The position numbers and the translations under genes were made by a program. From the IMG/VR virus record IMGVR_UViG_3300024999_000048, positions 57,090-121,089 of that record: a stretch of 64,000 nucleotides of DNA; one strand, given 5' to 3'. Source of the DNA: a virus. Below are positions 24,199 to 33,031 of this stretch, piece by piece; the first letter of the stretch is position 1, and every line of letters starts with the position of its first letter. The notes below the pieces were generated by a model. It worked only from the letters and a program-made list of their open reading frames with translations. It did not search any database and was not told where the DNA came from.

Positions 24199-24405
24199 AT
24201 GAATGAAATGAGTGAAACTATTAAAGAAAAATTAGATAAAGATCCAGGTTATCAAGCGTTTAGTAATTTGATGGATATGGTATTTGAGATTGCTGATGAA
24301 TTGCATAATAAAATTGAATTAACTAATGTTGAATATGAATTTATTGATGCTTTCGATGAATACATTGCTTCTATGATAGATGAAGAAGAGGATACTGTAG
24401 AATAG
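24199..24405 (+). CDS. Hypothetical acidic helical protein, 68 aa
   Basis: SD AAAGAGG. Acidic, all helical (NLMDMVFEIADELHNKI), ending in EEEDTVE. Unknown function. It closes the operon before the promoter at 24437. Confidence 0.55.
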   Translation: MNEMSETIKEKLDKDPGYQAFSNLMDMVFEIADELHNKIELTNVEYEFIDAFDEYIASMIDEEEDTVE

Positions 24406-24436
24406 AAATTAGTTTTATAAATTATAAAATAAATAT

Positions 24437-24466
24437 TTGACAATATGGGTTCGGATGTAGTATAAT
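24437..24466 (+). promoter_or_regulatory. Sigma-A type promoter of the ligase gene
   Basis: TTGACA (24437-24442), 18 bp, TATAAT (24461-24466), preceded by the AATTATAAAATAAATA block shared with promoters at 1458 and 56794. Confidence 0.85.
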
Positions 24467-24519
24467 GTTAGTAGAGATGCAAATGAATCCATATTAATTT
24501 AAGAAAGAAGGAATAAGAA

Positions 24520-26487
24520 ATGAATAACATTAATCGCATACAAGAGTTAACCAATCAACTCAATATAGCCTGTAACGCCTATTACAACCTAAATAAACCC
24601 ATTATGGAGAATCGTGAGTACAATCTATTGTTTGAAGAATTAGAGTCCTTAGAGCAAGCATCAGGAGTAATCCTAAGTGATTCACCTACACAAAGAGCCG
24701 GATACAAAGTAGTATCAGATTTGCCAAAAGTAAAACATGAAATTCCTTTATTGTCATTAGATAAGGAAAAAGAAATACCTAAACTAGAAAAATGGTTGGG
24801 AAATAAACAAGGTGTATTGATGCTCAAGATGGATGGAGGAACTGGGGCCACACATTATAAGAAGACATTTAAACAATTAGTTACCAGAGGAGATTCAGAA
24901 ACAAATATTGGTGAGGATATTTCTCATAACGTACATAGCATAAAAAATATTCCATTAAGTATTGATGATAATAATAAAATTATAATTGTTGGTGAAAACT
25001 TTATGAAATATTCATCATTTAATGAAATTAATTCAAGAATACTAAACCCTGATGATAAATATGCAAATCCCCGAAATCTAGCTAATGGTTCTGTAGGATT
25101 GTTAGACAGTAAAATATGTAAGAATCGAAATATAGAATTTTGTGCATTCAATATTATTAAAGGAAATAAGTTTAAAACAAAACAAGAACAATTAGAGTGG
25201 TTGAAATCTCAAGGATTTTATACTGTACAATATTGGATGGTTACAAAGGATAATCTTAAGGAAATGATTGAACAGATTATTGAAGACATTCCTACTTTTG
25301 ACTTCCCGATTGACGGCCTAGTTTTATCTTTTGATGATATAGAATATGGATTATCTTTAGGTCAGGTAGCTAGATTTCCTAAACATTCAATTTCTTTCAA
25401 GTTTGAGGATTCATGGTTCAAAACTAAATATCTATATACCGAGTGGAATACAAGTAGACTTGGTAGGATTATTGGAACTGGAGTTTTTCAACCTATCAAT
25501 ATTGAAGGATCTGAAATAGCAAGAGCGACAACTCATAATTTAGACATATTTAGGAATTTAAAACTTGGTAAGGATGATATCATTGAAATTTCAAAACGCA
25601 ATAAAATTATTCCTGCTATTGAAAATAATATTACTAGAAGCAATACTGAGCAATTACCTACAGAATGTCCAACATGTAAAGGCGAAGTAGAAATAAGATT
25701 AGAAGCAAAAACCAATAACTTGTATTGTATTAATCCTAATTGTGAAGCAAAATTAACTCAGAAACTAAAATATTTTGTGAGCAAGCAATGTTTTAATATT
25801 TCAGACTTAGGAGAAGCGACTCTAGAAGCATTTATTGATAATGGATTTATTGAGAATTATATGGATATTTTCAAACTAGAAAGATACAAGAAAGAAATTG
25901 TGAAGATGAATGGATTTGGGGTTAAATCCTTCAATAAATTAATGATTGCTCTAGAAAATGCAAAACAAATTAGTATGACATCACTAATTGCATCTCTTGG
26001 TATAAAAAATGTAGGATTTGGATCATCAAAGAGACTTACGAAACATTTTAATAATGACATTGGTTTATTTTTAGAAGCAACAAAATCATATAGAAATTTT
26101 GTAAATATTGATGATTTTGGAGATATTACTGCCAATTCAATTTGTGATTATTTCCAAGATGAAGAGAATATGAAAATGTTTTTGGAATTATTGGAATGTG
26201 TGAATATCAAAAAAGAAGAAAAGAAGGAGGATAAAGGTATGAATAGTCTTGAAGGAAAAACATTTGTGGTAACTGGGAAGGTGACTACTTTCAAAAATAG
26301 GGATGAAGTAGGAGAACTAATAACTTCTCTTGGTGGGATATTATCAGGTTCAGTAAGCAAAAATACTTCTTATCTTTTGAATAATGATGTGACATCTACA
26401 TCTGGGAAAAATAAAAGAGCTCAAGATTTAGGTGTTGAAATTATCAGTGAACAACAATTCAATGAAATGATAGGGAGAGTAGTGTAA
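24520..26487 (+). CDS. ligA: NAD-dependent DNA ligase
   Basis: 655 residues, close to the LigA norm (about 670). N-terminal Ia helices are followed by the adenylation motif LKMDGGT with K103 as the AMP acceptor (K-x-D-G), then TRGDSETNIGEDISHN, an OB region (RIIGTGVFQPINIEGSEIARAT), a four-Cys zinc finger (CPTC near residue 385 and C-x5-C near 405), helix-hairpin-helix repeats and a C-terminal BRCT domain (about residues 575-650). It seals nicks using NAD+. SPbeta carries an ATP-dependent ligase instead, so this phage depends on NAD+, which fits its own NAD+ cassette at 2438-4979. It has its own promoter. Confidence 0.95.
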   Translation: MNNINRIQELTNQLNIACNAYYNLNKPIMENREYNLLFEELESLEQASGVILSDSPTQRAGYKVVSDLPKVKHEIPLLSLDKEKEIPKLEKWLGNKQGVLMLKMDGGTGATHYKKTFKQLVTRGDSETNIGEDISHNVHSIKNIPLSIDDNNKIIIVGENFMKYSSFNEINSRILNPDDKYANPRNLANGSVGLLDSKICKNRNIEFCAFNIIKGNKFKTKQEQLEWLKSQGFYTVQYWMVTKDNLKEMIEQIIEDIPTFDFPIDGLVLSFDDIEYGLSLGQVARFPKHSISFKFEDSWFKTKYLYTEWNTSRLGRIIGTGVFQPINIEGSEIARATTHNLDIFRNLKLGKDDIIEISKRNKIIPAIENNITRSNTEQLPTECPTCKGEVEIRLEAKTNNLYCINPNCEAKLTQKLKYFVSKQCFNISDLGEATLEAFIDNGFIENYMDIFKLERYKKEIVKMNGFGVKSFNKLMIALENAKQISMTSLIASLGIKNVGFGSSKRLTKHFNNDIGLFLEATKSYRNFVNIDDFGDITANSICDYFQDEENMKMFLELLECVNIKKEEKKEDKGMNSLEGKTFVVTGKVTTFKNRDEVGELITSLGGILSGSVSKNTSYLLNNDVTSTSGKNKRAQDLGVEIISEQQFNEMIGRVV

Positions 26488-26549
26488 TCTATTCTTCCTC
26501 AATTCAAATATCGAATTCGAGGGATATGTTGAAAATGAGTTGATTAAAA

Positions 26550-26723
26550 ATGAGTTTCTGGATAGATGAAGGATTAATAGGTTCTATATGTAAAAAATGT
26601 GATCGTTGTATATTTTATGATTGGTATTTATGTGAATTTGCACCAAACGATAAGAATGAAGATGGGGCATTATCTCTTCCGATTTTAGAGTGTGAAAATT
26701 TTAAATTAAGAAAGGAAGCATAA
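26550..26723 (+). CDS. Cys-rich small protein, 57 aa
   Basis: C-x2-C-x2-C near residues 14-20 plus C at 28 and 48. The SD is weak, so the start is uncertain. Unknown function. Confidence 0.45.
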   Translation: MSFWIDEGLIGSICKKCDRCIFYDWYLCEFAPNDKNEDGALSLPILECENFKLRKEA

Positions 26724-26729
26724 AACAAT

Positions 26730-26966
26730 ATGAACACTAAATGGGTTGATTTTATAATTTTAGATTTAACATGGGATGAAGAAACTATTTTTACTAAAGA
26801 ATATTTTGAGGAATATGTTAATGATAAATTTGTTGCAGTTAAATTAAATGAAGATGGTAAACCTTTATATATTTGGACAGAAAAATATTGTTTTACAATT
26901 ACTACATTTAAAAAGATAGTAATAGGTAGTCCTGCTATGATTGGAATACCCAGAAATCCAGAGTAA
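26730..26966 (+). CDS. Hypothetical protein, 78 aa
   Basis: SD AAAGGAAG. Strand-rich and aromatic (VDFIILDLTWDEETIFTKEYF). Unknown function. Confidence 0.55.
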   Translation: MNTKWVDFIILDLTWDEETIFTKEYFEEYVNDKFVAVKLNEDGKPLYIWTEKYCFTITTFKKIVIGSPAMIGIPRNPE

Positions 26967-27013
26967 GGGTAATACCAAGAAATACCAATTTGCTAGGATA
27001 AGGAGATTATAAA

Positions 27014-27223
27014 ATGGATTTTGAAAATATGACGAAAGATGAATTATTAGAAGTTTTAAAAGAAAGTTATATGAAATTAGTTCATCTTATACCATATAGT
27101 CCAACTTTTAAAGTCGGGAACTACTACAGATGTGCACAAACAGGAGACGATGAGATAAAAATATATGGAGATGTTATTTTATATTTAACTTTTGAAGAGA
27201 CAGATAAATATTTTAGGAAGTAG
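27014..27223 (+). CDS. Hypothetical protein, 69 aa
   Basis: SD ATAAGGAG. An N-terminal helix (MTKDELLEVLKESYMKLVHL) is followed by a beta segment (KVGNYYRCAQTGDDEIKIYG). Unknown function. Confidence 0.55.
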   Translation: MDFENMTKDELLEVLKESYMKLVHLIPYSPTFKVGNYYRCAQTGDDEIKIYGDVILYLTFEETDKYFRK

Positions 27224-27267
27224 GATAAATTATTAATTAATTTAAGAGTAAGAAAGGAGGACATATT

Positions 27268-27435
27268 ATGCATAAATTTACTGATGAAGATATGAAGAAA
27301 TATACTTTAATGAAAGTTAATGATAAAAAAGGATGTACAATGTGTTATAACCAAACAGAGCATATTGACTATATTTGCGAAGACAGAATGTGTGGTACGG
27401 AATGTTCAGAAATGTTTTTATGCACAAATGAATAA
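27268..27435 (+). CDS. Cys-rich small protein, 55 aa
   Basis: Strong SD AAAGGAGG. CTMCYN and later CED, CGTEC and C form a probable metal site in the second half. Unknown function. Confidence 0.55.
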   Translation: MHKFTDEDMKKYTLMKVNDKKGCTMCYNQTEHIDYICEDRMCGTECSEMFLCTNE

Positions 27436-27479
27436 ATGTGAATAAAATTGTTTAATTTAGAAAGGAAGCGTAAAAGAAT

Positions 27480-27700
27480 ATGATTAAATATTATTGGAAA
27501 GTTATTATGAGAAATGGAAATGGTTATTATATTGAATCTGAAGTTAATAATATTGAAGAACTTATTAAAAATAGTTTTAATAAGTTTCTCAAGATAGTTT
27601 TGCTGTATTTAATTTACATAGTTACAACTCTATAACGCAAGAAAATAAAATATTAATTAGATATTCTGAAATTTCAGAGATACTATGGAATGGAAAGTAG
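27480..27700 (+). pseudogene. Small gene broken by a -1 frameshift
   Basis: From ATG 27480 the frame reads to a stop at 27635 (51 aa). However, from about 27590 the -1 frame carries clear coding sequence (SQDSFAVFNLHSYNS ... SEILWNGK) up to a stop at 27698-27700. The switch falls just after a TTT codon, as if one T of a T-run were lost. The intact protein would be about 72 residues. Either a real mutation or a sequencing error. Confidence 0.55.
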
Positions 27701-27718
27701 AAAAGAAAGGATGATAAA

Positions 27719-27994
27719 ATGAAAAAACTAACCCTGTTAGGTTTATTGTTATGTGTCTCTATAGGTTTAGTAGGATGTGATTCAAATGCAAAATTTGTAA
27801 AAGATGATAATAAAAAGTTAATTAATATTTCTGGATTACTTAGCTACGACATTGATACTAGAATAATTTATTATTATTTTAAAGATTCTGCTGGAAACGC
27901 AGGTTATGGATTTATGTCTCCTTACATATCTGAAAACGGATACTTTTGTAAATATGATGTAAATGAAAGAAAAATAATTGAATTGAAGAAATAG
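27719..27994 (+). CDS. Small lipoprotein
   Basis: 91 residues. Type II signal peptide with lipobox LVGC (Cys at about residue 20), then an extracytoplasmic strand-rich domain (RIIYYYFKDSAGNAGYGFMSPYISENG) that recalls small DUF6440-type lipoproteins. Exposed on the cell surface. Role unknown; phage lipoproteins often mediate lysogenic conversion or superinfection exclusion (inference). Confidence 0.65.
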   Translation: MKKLTLLGLLLCVSIGLVGCDSNAKFVKDDNKKLINISGLLSYDIDTRIIYYYFKDSAGNAGYGFMSPYISENGYFCKYDVNERKIIELKK

Positions 27995-28039
27995 GATCAA
28001 TGGATTATTTGAATTAAAGAAAGAAAGGAAGTAATTTAA

Positions 28040-28195
28040 ATGGGATTTTGTAAATACGTAGAATGCATAATTACTCAAGATTACATTTGTTGTTTGGAAT
28101 GTGATAAATTGCAAGAATGTAAAAATAAATGTTATTGTTGTAATGCGATAGATGTATACGATCATCCAGGAGATTGTAGTGAATATTCAAAATAA
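28040..28195 (+). CDS. Cys-rich mini-protein, 51 aa
   Basis: Eleven cysteines in 51 residues, arranged as C-x4-C, CCLEC, C-x3-C-x-CC and a final C, suggesting a zinc cluster. SD GAAAGGAAG. Unknown function. Confidence 0.6.
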   Translation: MGFCKYVECIITQDYICCLECDKLQECKNKCYCCNAIDVYDHPGDCSEYSK

Positions 28196-28229
28196 AATTA
28201 AAATACAATAAATTTAGGAGGAATAAAAT

Positions 28230-28718
28230 ATGAGCAACAACAAACAAGAAATTTCTATTGATCGCGTAAAACAAATCACCCAAGAGGAATTACAAAGATA
28301 TGTAAAAGGAAATTTCTCAGAAGAAAGTTTAAGAGCGACCATCCAAAGTCAATTAGAAAATTCTGGGACAGAAATAGTTTTCAAACATTTAGGTCTGAGA
28401 AAAGATTCATGGAGTAGTAAATGGGAATTAAATGGTGGATACGGAGGTCTTAATCAAATAGTAAAAAATCAAGAACTTCTTATTAATGAAATTGGATCAA
28501 AAGTAATCCAAGAAATTGTTAAAGATGTTACACCAGAAGACGTTCTATCTTCTTTAACCAAGCAAAATATACAATCACTAAAAAAGATTTACAGAGAAAC
28601 ATTATTTGATTATTTTAAAGATGAAGTTAGAAATCTTGCAATTGAAAATGGGAAAGAACAGGCTCAAACACTGTTTAAAAAGTATTTATACGAAGAAGAT
28701 AATTCCGAGGAAATTTAA
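28230..28718 (+). CDS. Hypothetical helical protein, 162 aa
   Basis: SD TTAGGAGG. Largely helical (RVKQITQEELQRYVKGN) with a conserved-looking middle (GLRKDSWSSKWELNGGYGGLNQ) and an acidic end. Its codon use and SD are like its neighbours. No family recognised. Confidence 0.6.
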   Translation: MSNNKQEISIDRVKQITQEELQRYVKGNFSEESLRATIQSQLENSGTEIVFKHLGLRKDSWSSKWELNGGYGGLNQIVKNQELLINEIGSKVIQEIVKDVTPEDVLSSLTKQNIQSLKKIYRETLFDYFKDEVRNLAIENGKEQAQTLFKKYLYEEDNSEEI

Positions 28719-28756
28719 CTTTTAATTGAATAGATATAAATAAGGAGAGATAATAT

Positions 28757-29140
28757 ATGATATTTTTTACATATGATGAGGATAATTATGATAGTGAAGA
28801 GGTTAGAGAATCGGTAAAATACGAGGAATTAAGAAAAGTCAAAGGAATATGGATTGATAGGAGATATGCTTCTTCACCAGAAGACATACCTTATTATAAA
28901 GGAAATAAAGAATGGGCAGACAAAGAGTGGTATGGAGAAGGAAAAAATCATAGGGTTACTGATGGTATGATTGAAAGAGATTTTGAGGAAGAATTTTCAA
29001 TCATTGAACTAAATTCTTTAGATGATTTATTGGAATTTCAGAGAAAATATGATACTAACGCAAGTATTAGTATTGGAAGTCATTATTTTTACAATGGTGA
29101 ATTATTAAATACATTTAATTATGACTATCATGTGGAATAA
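28757..29140 (+). CDS. Hypothetical acidic protein, 127 aa
   Basis: SD AAGGAGAG. Acidic and aromatic, with IWIDRRYASSPEDIPYYKGN in the first half. Unknown function. Confidence 0.55.
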   Translation: MIFFTYDEDNYDSEEVRESVKYEELRKVKGIWIDRRYASSPEDIPYYKGNKEWADKEWYGEGKNHRVTDGMIERDFEEEFSIIELNSLDDLLEFQRKYDTNASISIGSHYFYNGELLNTFNYDYHVE

Positions 29141-29184
29141 TATTTTAAATTTATGGTTTCGTTCTAGAAAGGAGATTTATAACA

Positions 29185-29358
29185 TTGATCATTTATCCAG
29201 ATAGAGACTACTCACACATCTTATTATCTCAAGGAAGACAATGTGGAAAAACTAATATACATCTTGCTATTTTAGAAGCAGTTATGGAAAGTAAATTAAC
29301 TAATAAACCTGTAAAAATAAGTTTTGGTATGAAGTTAATGAGAATAGAAGATTTATAG
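29185..29358 (+). CDS. Hypothetical protein, 57 aa (TTG start)
   Basis: TTG 29185 follows AAAGGAGA at correct spacing. A segment QGRQCGKTNIHLAILEA resembles a P-loop in outline (Q-G-R-Q-C-G-K-T) but the chain is too short for an NTPase; it could be the remnant of one. Unknown function. Confidence 0.5.
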   Translation: MIIYPDRDYSHILLSQGRQCGKTNIHLAILEAVMESKLTNKPVKISFGMKLMRIEDL

Positions 29359-29369
29359 GAGAAATACAA

Positions 29370-29531
29370 ATGAATTTAGAAGAAAAGATTAGTGAATTAA
29401 GAATGGCACTAGAATGTCTAAAAGACGAATATATTCAATATGTTGATAATGCCTGTCATTGTGATGAATATGATGATAATGAAGAATGTCCATATTGCTA
29501 TGCTAAAAGAGTATTAAGGGAAACTAAGTAA
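29370..29531 (+). CDS. Cys-containing small protein, 53 aa
   Basis: SD ATAGGAG. Helical first half, then C-x-C and CPYC motifs near the end (NACHCDE, EECPYC). Probable small metal-binding protein. Confidence 0.5.
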   Translation: MNLEEKISELRMALECLKDEYIQYVDNACHCDEYDDNEECPYCYAKRVLRETK

Positions 29532-29577
29532 AAAAAAGAATAATTTAACCAAATAAAAGAAAGGAAGTATTAAAATT

Positions 29578-29961
29578 ATGAGTGTAGATTATTATTCATG
29601 TGATTATTGTGGAGAAAGTGCCTATGAAGAATTTGTAAAAAGTTGTGAAAAATGTGGTCACAGTATTTGTACAGAATGTGTAGTAAATGATGATATAAAT
29701 TCTGAATATGCAAGTAGATATCGTGTTAAATATGATGGTTCTGAAGAACAAAAAGAGAAATATGGAATTACTGAAGAAGATATAGAAAAAGGATGGATTG
29801 AAATAGGTAAACCTATTCAGGATACAGGTGTTGATCCAAAGTATTGTCCTTTTTGTAATGGGAAAATGATTCATAATAATGATTTATTAGACTATTTATT
29901 GAACAAATATAATCTAACTAAAGATGAAGTTAAAAAAGAATATTTAGGAAGGAAGTTGTAA
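29578..29961 (+). CDS. Double zinc-ribbon protein
   Basis: 127 residues. CDYC (8-11) with CEKC (23-26) and CTEC (31-34) make a first Zn module; CPFC near residue 97 belongs to a second. SD GAAAGGAAG. Probably a protein- or nucleic-acid-binding adaptor. Confidence 0.6.
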   Translation: MSVDYYSCDYCGESAYEEFVKSCEKCGHSICTECVVNDDINSEYASRYRVKYDGSEEQKEKYGITEEDIEKGWIEIGKPIQDTGVDPKYCPFCNGKMIHNNDLLDYLLNKYNLTKDEVKKEYLGRKL

Positions 29962-29962
29962 A

Positions 29963-30325
29963 ATGAAAATTGTAAAAAATATTATACATAATAGAGAACC
30001 AATTTATATTGTAAAAATGTCTGGAGATTATAATGATGGAGATTATTCGTATTCCGAAGAAGAATTTGTTGAGTCAGCATTTAATGAAATTGCAGAATGT
30101 TTATTAGAAATTGATAAATTGGTTGGAAGGGATTATGTGAATGGGGATTATGGATATGAATATGTAGAACGACATATTAGAAAGTTACAAAAACAATATA
30201 AAATGTATTTTGATTATCCTTTAGGAGATACTGCTTCTGATGCACCGATTCATAGCTTAGATAGTTTGGATATTCAATTTATTGATATCGATGGTCGAAT
30301 ATATGATGTTAGTTTAGAGGATTAA
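29963..30325 (+). CDS. Hypothetical acidic protein, 120 aa
   Basis: Begins two bases after the previous stop, with SD GGAAGG inside that gene. Tyrosine- and acid-rich (DYNDGDYSYSEEEF). Unknown function. Confidence 0.55.
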   Translation: MKIVKNIIHNREPIYIVKMSGDYNDGDYSYSEEEFVESAFNEIAECLLEIDKLVGRDYVNGDYGYEYVERHIRKLQKQYKMYFDYPLGDTASDAPIHSLDSLDIQFIDIDGRIYDVSLED

Positions 30326-30339
30326 AGGAGAAGAAAAGG

Positions 30340-30555
30340 ATGTTTAAAATGAATAAAGATTATTTAATAATTATTGGTGCATTGGCAAAATTAATTGGAG
30401 AAGCTGGATTAGCAGAAAAAGTAAATTTATTAATATCAGAAGAGAATGCTAATAAATATTTAGACCAACTTGATGAATATGGTAACAATACAACTAAGGA
30501 AGAAAGGGAATCTCATTTAATGGATTTATTCTTGAGTAATTTTTCAAAACTATAG
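30340..30555 (+). CDS. Hypothetical protein, 71 aa
   Basis: SD AAAGGAG. A hydrophobic helix (YLIIIGALAKLIGEAGLAEKV) followed by an acidic helical tail. Unknown function. Confidence 0.5.
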   Translation: MFKMNKDYLIIIGALAKLIGEAGLAEKVNLLISEENANKYLDQLDEYGNNTTKEERESHLMDLFLSNFSKL

Positions 30556-30595
30556 AATTGCATATTTAATTGAATGAAGGGAGGTGATATATTTA

Positions 30596-30778
30596 ATGGA
30601 TGCATTTAAATTTGTCAATATTACTAGAAAATATAAGAAATGTCCAAACTGTGGAAGTAGTTGGAAAGATACAAAATTACAAGTAAGTGTAAAAGATGAA
30701 ATTGTAACAATCAGTTGTGAATGTGGTTTCTTAAAATTGGTTGATGAAAATAATAAAGAAATTAAAGGAGGAGAATAA
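30596..30778 (+). CDS. Zinc-ribbon protein, DUF3797-like
   Basis: 60 residues from ATG 30596 behind GGGAGGTG. CPNCG near residue 16 and CECGF near 43 with a strand between them resemble DUF3797-type phage proteins. The end carries the SD of the next gene. Confidence 0.55.
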   Translation: MDAFKFVNITRKYKKCPNCGSSWKDTKLQVSVKDEIVTISCECGFLKLVDENNKEIKGGE

Positions 30779-30779
30779 A

Positions 30780-31826
30780 ATTAATAGTACAATATTTTTA
30801 CCTAAAACCATTAAAGTAGGTTATCAAAATCGTTCTGATACATACACAGGCCAATTAGCATATGTTATTTATTATGACCAAAAGAATGTTCTTAGAAAAA
30901 GTAAATCATGGGAATCATGGCGTGACAAAAAGATTGAACCACAAGAATTTGAAAATGTCCCTACAAGTGGATTTGTACTTAATAAGAAAGTAGGAGACTA
31001 CAATTCGGGATGGGATCATCGAAAATCATATTGTAGAGTATTTGACCCTCGTAACTTTGAGATTGAAGTGTCTATTGAAAACCTTCTCTACATTCTTGAA
31101 AATGCTAGTTCTATCAAAGGTAAAGGATTAGAAGGAGAATTCGTTTACGGTTGGAATAATAAAGATATCATTTTAATTCCTGTTGATTCTCCTGATTATA
31201 AAGAGTTATCAGAATTAAACAACCTAAGACACGAGAAGAAGAAATTTGATGGTAAGGATTTAATATTAGGTGCAACATATAAATCCAATTCTAATAATGA
31301 ATTAATTTATTTGGGTAGATTTTATGAGAATAATGATGATAAAAAGGAAACTAAAACTTATTTTTTCTATGATAGAAACGCCAATTATAGAAAAATTGAT
31401 TCAATAAAATCTTTAACGGGAAATATAATTGATATCATAGATGAAAATTGTGTAGAAGATTATTCTAATTTGATAGATGAATTATTAAAGAGCAGTAGTT
31501 ATTCTGCTAGAGAGCCTAAGTATGATACTTATTTAGATTACACATTGGCAGAATTTAAAGAATCATTAAATAAAAATAATTATTGGCATACTAAATGCTA
31601 TGTTCAAATTAATAATAAATATACCAAATATTATATAGAAAGGTATAGATCATATTCTTATTATAGTAATAGAGACAATGGTTATAATGTTTACACTACA
31701 GACAGAGGACATAAAGATGAAACATTAATAAGAGAAGCGTCTCCTGAAAGAATATTTAATGAAATAAACCCTAAATATTTAGTAACATACAATTCAAATA
31801 AAGAATTAATAAAGGAGTGGAAATAA
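30780..31826 (+). CDS. Conserved-looking phage protein, 348 aa, probable AUU start
   Basis: A strong SD (AAAGGAGG) ends seven bases before ATT 30780, whereas the only canonical in-frame starts (TTG 30741, ATG 30744) lie inside the previous gene without an SD. The N-terminal half contains SWESWRDKKIEPQEFENVP and KSYCRVFDPRNFEIEVSIENLL, which look like a conserved domain; the C-terminal half is tyrosine-rich. It is followed three bases later by a coiled-coil protein, probably a partner. Function unknown. The start assignment is supported by other AUU/AUA starts in this window. Confidence 0.65.
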   Translation: MNSTIFLPKTIKVGYQNRSDTYTGQLAYVIYYDQKNVLRKSKSWESWRDKKIEPQEFENVPTSGFVLNKKVGDYNSGWDHRKSYCRVFDPRNFEIEVSIENLLYILENASSIKGKGLEGEFVYGWNNKDIILIPVDSPDYKELSELNNLRHEKKKFDGKDLILGATYKSNSNNELIYLGRFYENNDDKKETKTYFFYDRNANYRKIDSIKSLTGNIIDIIDENCVEDYSNLIDELLKSSSYSAREPKYDTYLDYTLAEFKESLNKNNYWHTKCYVQINNKYTKYYIERYRSYSYYSNRDNGYNVYTTDRGHKDETLIREASPERIFNEINPKYLVTYNSNKELIKEWK

Positions 31827-31828
31827 AA

Positions 31829-32233
31829 ATGGCAAATAAAACTAACGATCAAAAGATTATGGAATTAAAAAAGCAAATCGAGGAAAAGAAAATTAAGTTA
31901 GGAAAGTCTCAAAAGTTCACACCAATTACTAATTGTTCAATTGAACTAGACGGTGTAAGAGTTAATATTCAAGTTCTTAATAAAGAGCAATTAACTTATC
32001 TATTAGTTAAACTTAATTCATATGCGAAGTCTGCAAAAGAATTGGAAATTGATTTTGTTATATCTGGATATCATGTTGTGGATTGGATTACTGATATTAA
32101 ATCTAAATTAGATTTTGTAAGTCGCAAAGAAGAAGAGAATAAACTAAAAGTGATGGAATCTAAATTGCATCAATTGCTTTCTAATGAGAAGAAAGTTGAA
32201 CTTGAGATTGATGAGATTATGAAGAGTTTGTAG
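31829..32233 (+). CDS. Coiled-coil protein, 134 aa
   Basis: ATG 31829 after AAAGGAGTGG. Helices at both ends (IMELKKQIEEKKIKLG and EEENKLKVMESKLHQLL) flank a small beta core (CSIELDGVRVNIQVLNKEQL). Probably partners the 348-residue protein before it. Confidence 0.6.
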   Translation: MANKTNDQKIMELKKQIEEKKIKLGKSQKFTPITNCSIELDGVRVNIQVLNKEQLTYLLVKLNSYAKSAKELEIDFVISGYHVVDWITDIKSKLDFVSRKEEENKLKVMESKLHQLLSNEKKVELEIDEIMKSL

Positions 32234-32251
32234 TAAGTCGAGAAGTGAAAG

Positions 32252-32277
32252 TGCCTTGTAGCAATGGTTACAAGGCA
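32252..32277 (+). terminator. Hairpin, probable operon end
   Basis: TGCCTTGTA (32252-32260) pairs perfectly with TACAAGGCA (32269-32277) around an 8-nt loop, shortly after the preceding stop. The tail is not U-rich, so it is a weak terminator or a transcript-stabilising stem. Confidence 0.55.
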
Positions 32278-32328
32278 TGACATTTCCCTTAAAGTGAATA
32301 TTTGCACGGATTAGAGAGGAGATAAATT

Positions 32329-32637
32329 ATGAAAATTGGAGATAAGGTAGAAATAATTAATATTGAAGGTATGTGGGATAAAGAAATATATTATCATGGT
32401 TGGGGATTGACGGATAAAGAAACTCTAAAAGATTATAATGTTGAAGTGCCTGAATTTAATAATATTGAATATTTTGAAAATGGAGACATCGCTATAATTA
32501 TTCCTTCTGGTTCAGAGATTATTGAAGATAGTTATATGTTAGAGATTGAATTGACAGATAATAATGGAAATGATTTTAAATGCCATTCTCAAACTTATTC
32601 TTTAGATGAATTAAAGTCTTTTTGTGAGATCAATTAA
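32329..32637 (+). CDS. Hypothetical protein, 102 aa, KOW/SH3-like start
   Basis: MKIGDKVEIINIEG resembles the first strand of an SH3-like barrel, a beginning also seen in genes at 42655, 44770 and 54304. The rest is acidic. SD GAGAGGAG. Unknown function. Confidence 0.55.
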   Translation: MKIGDKVEIINIEGMWDKEIYYHGWGLTDKETLKDYNVEVPEFNNIEYFENGDIAIIIPSGSEIIEDSYMLEIELTDNNGNDFKCHSQTYSLDELKSFCEIN

Positions 32638-32680
32638 AAAATCTGTTTTAATGGAGAAATAAAAGAAAGAGGTATTAAAT

Positions 32681-33011
32681 ATGATTCATAAAATTGGTGA
32701 AGAAATTCGTGTTGTTAGAGATTATGAAATTGAAACAATTTTAAGTGAAAATAAATTACAAGTTAAAGAAGGCGACAAAGGTTTTATAGATAGTAGTGGT
32801 AGCATTCACTATACTTCTAGTCAAGCGAGAGGTAAAATTCATTGTTTAAACGAACCTTGAGGTTGAAGGATATGACTATGAAAATATTGCTAAAATGTTG
32901 TGGAATAGGTTGAAAATACAGTTTGAAATTGAAGAGTTTCTTGGAGATTATGATGTTAGTGAAAAAGATGTTCTTGAAGAACTAGAAGAAGTTTTAAGTG
33001 ATATTTTGTAA
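32681..33011 (+). pseudogene. Phage small gene interrupted by a +1 frameshift at CCT-TGA
   Basis: ATG 32681 (SD AAAGAGG) reads 59 codons to TGA 32858. Moving +1 at CCT (32855) gives ELEVEGYDYENIAKMLW ... EELEEVLSDIL, ending at 33011; the joined product (about 109 aa) looks like one phage protein with a DKGFIDSSGSIHYTSSQARGK core. CCU-UGA is compatible with +1 slippage, but no SD-like stimulator sits just upstream as in prfB, so an indel is at least as likely. Confidence 0.6.
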
Positions 33012-33031
33012 GAAAGAGGGATGAATTAACA

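Noticed and set aside
27580-27600. Programmed -1 frameshifting at 27480-27700
   Set aside because: No X-XXY-YYZ heptamer and no downstream structure; loss of one T is simpler.
29185-29358. P-loop NTPase at the GRQCGKT segment
   Set aside because: Only 57 residues, with no room for Walker B or a nucleotide-binding fold.
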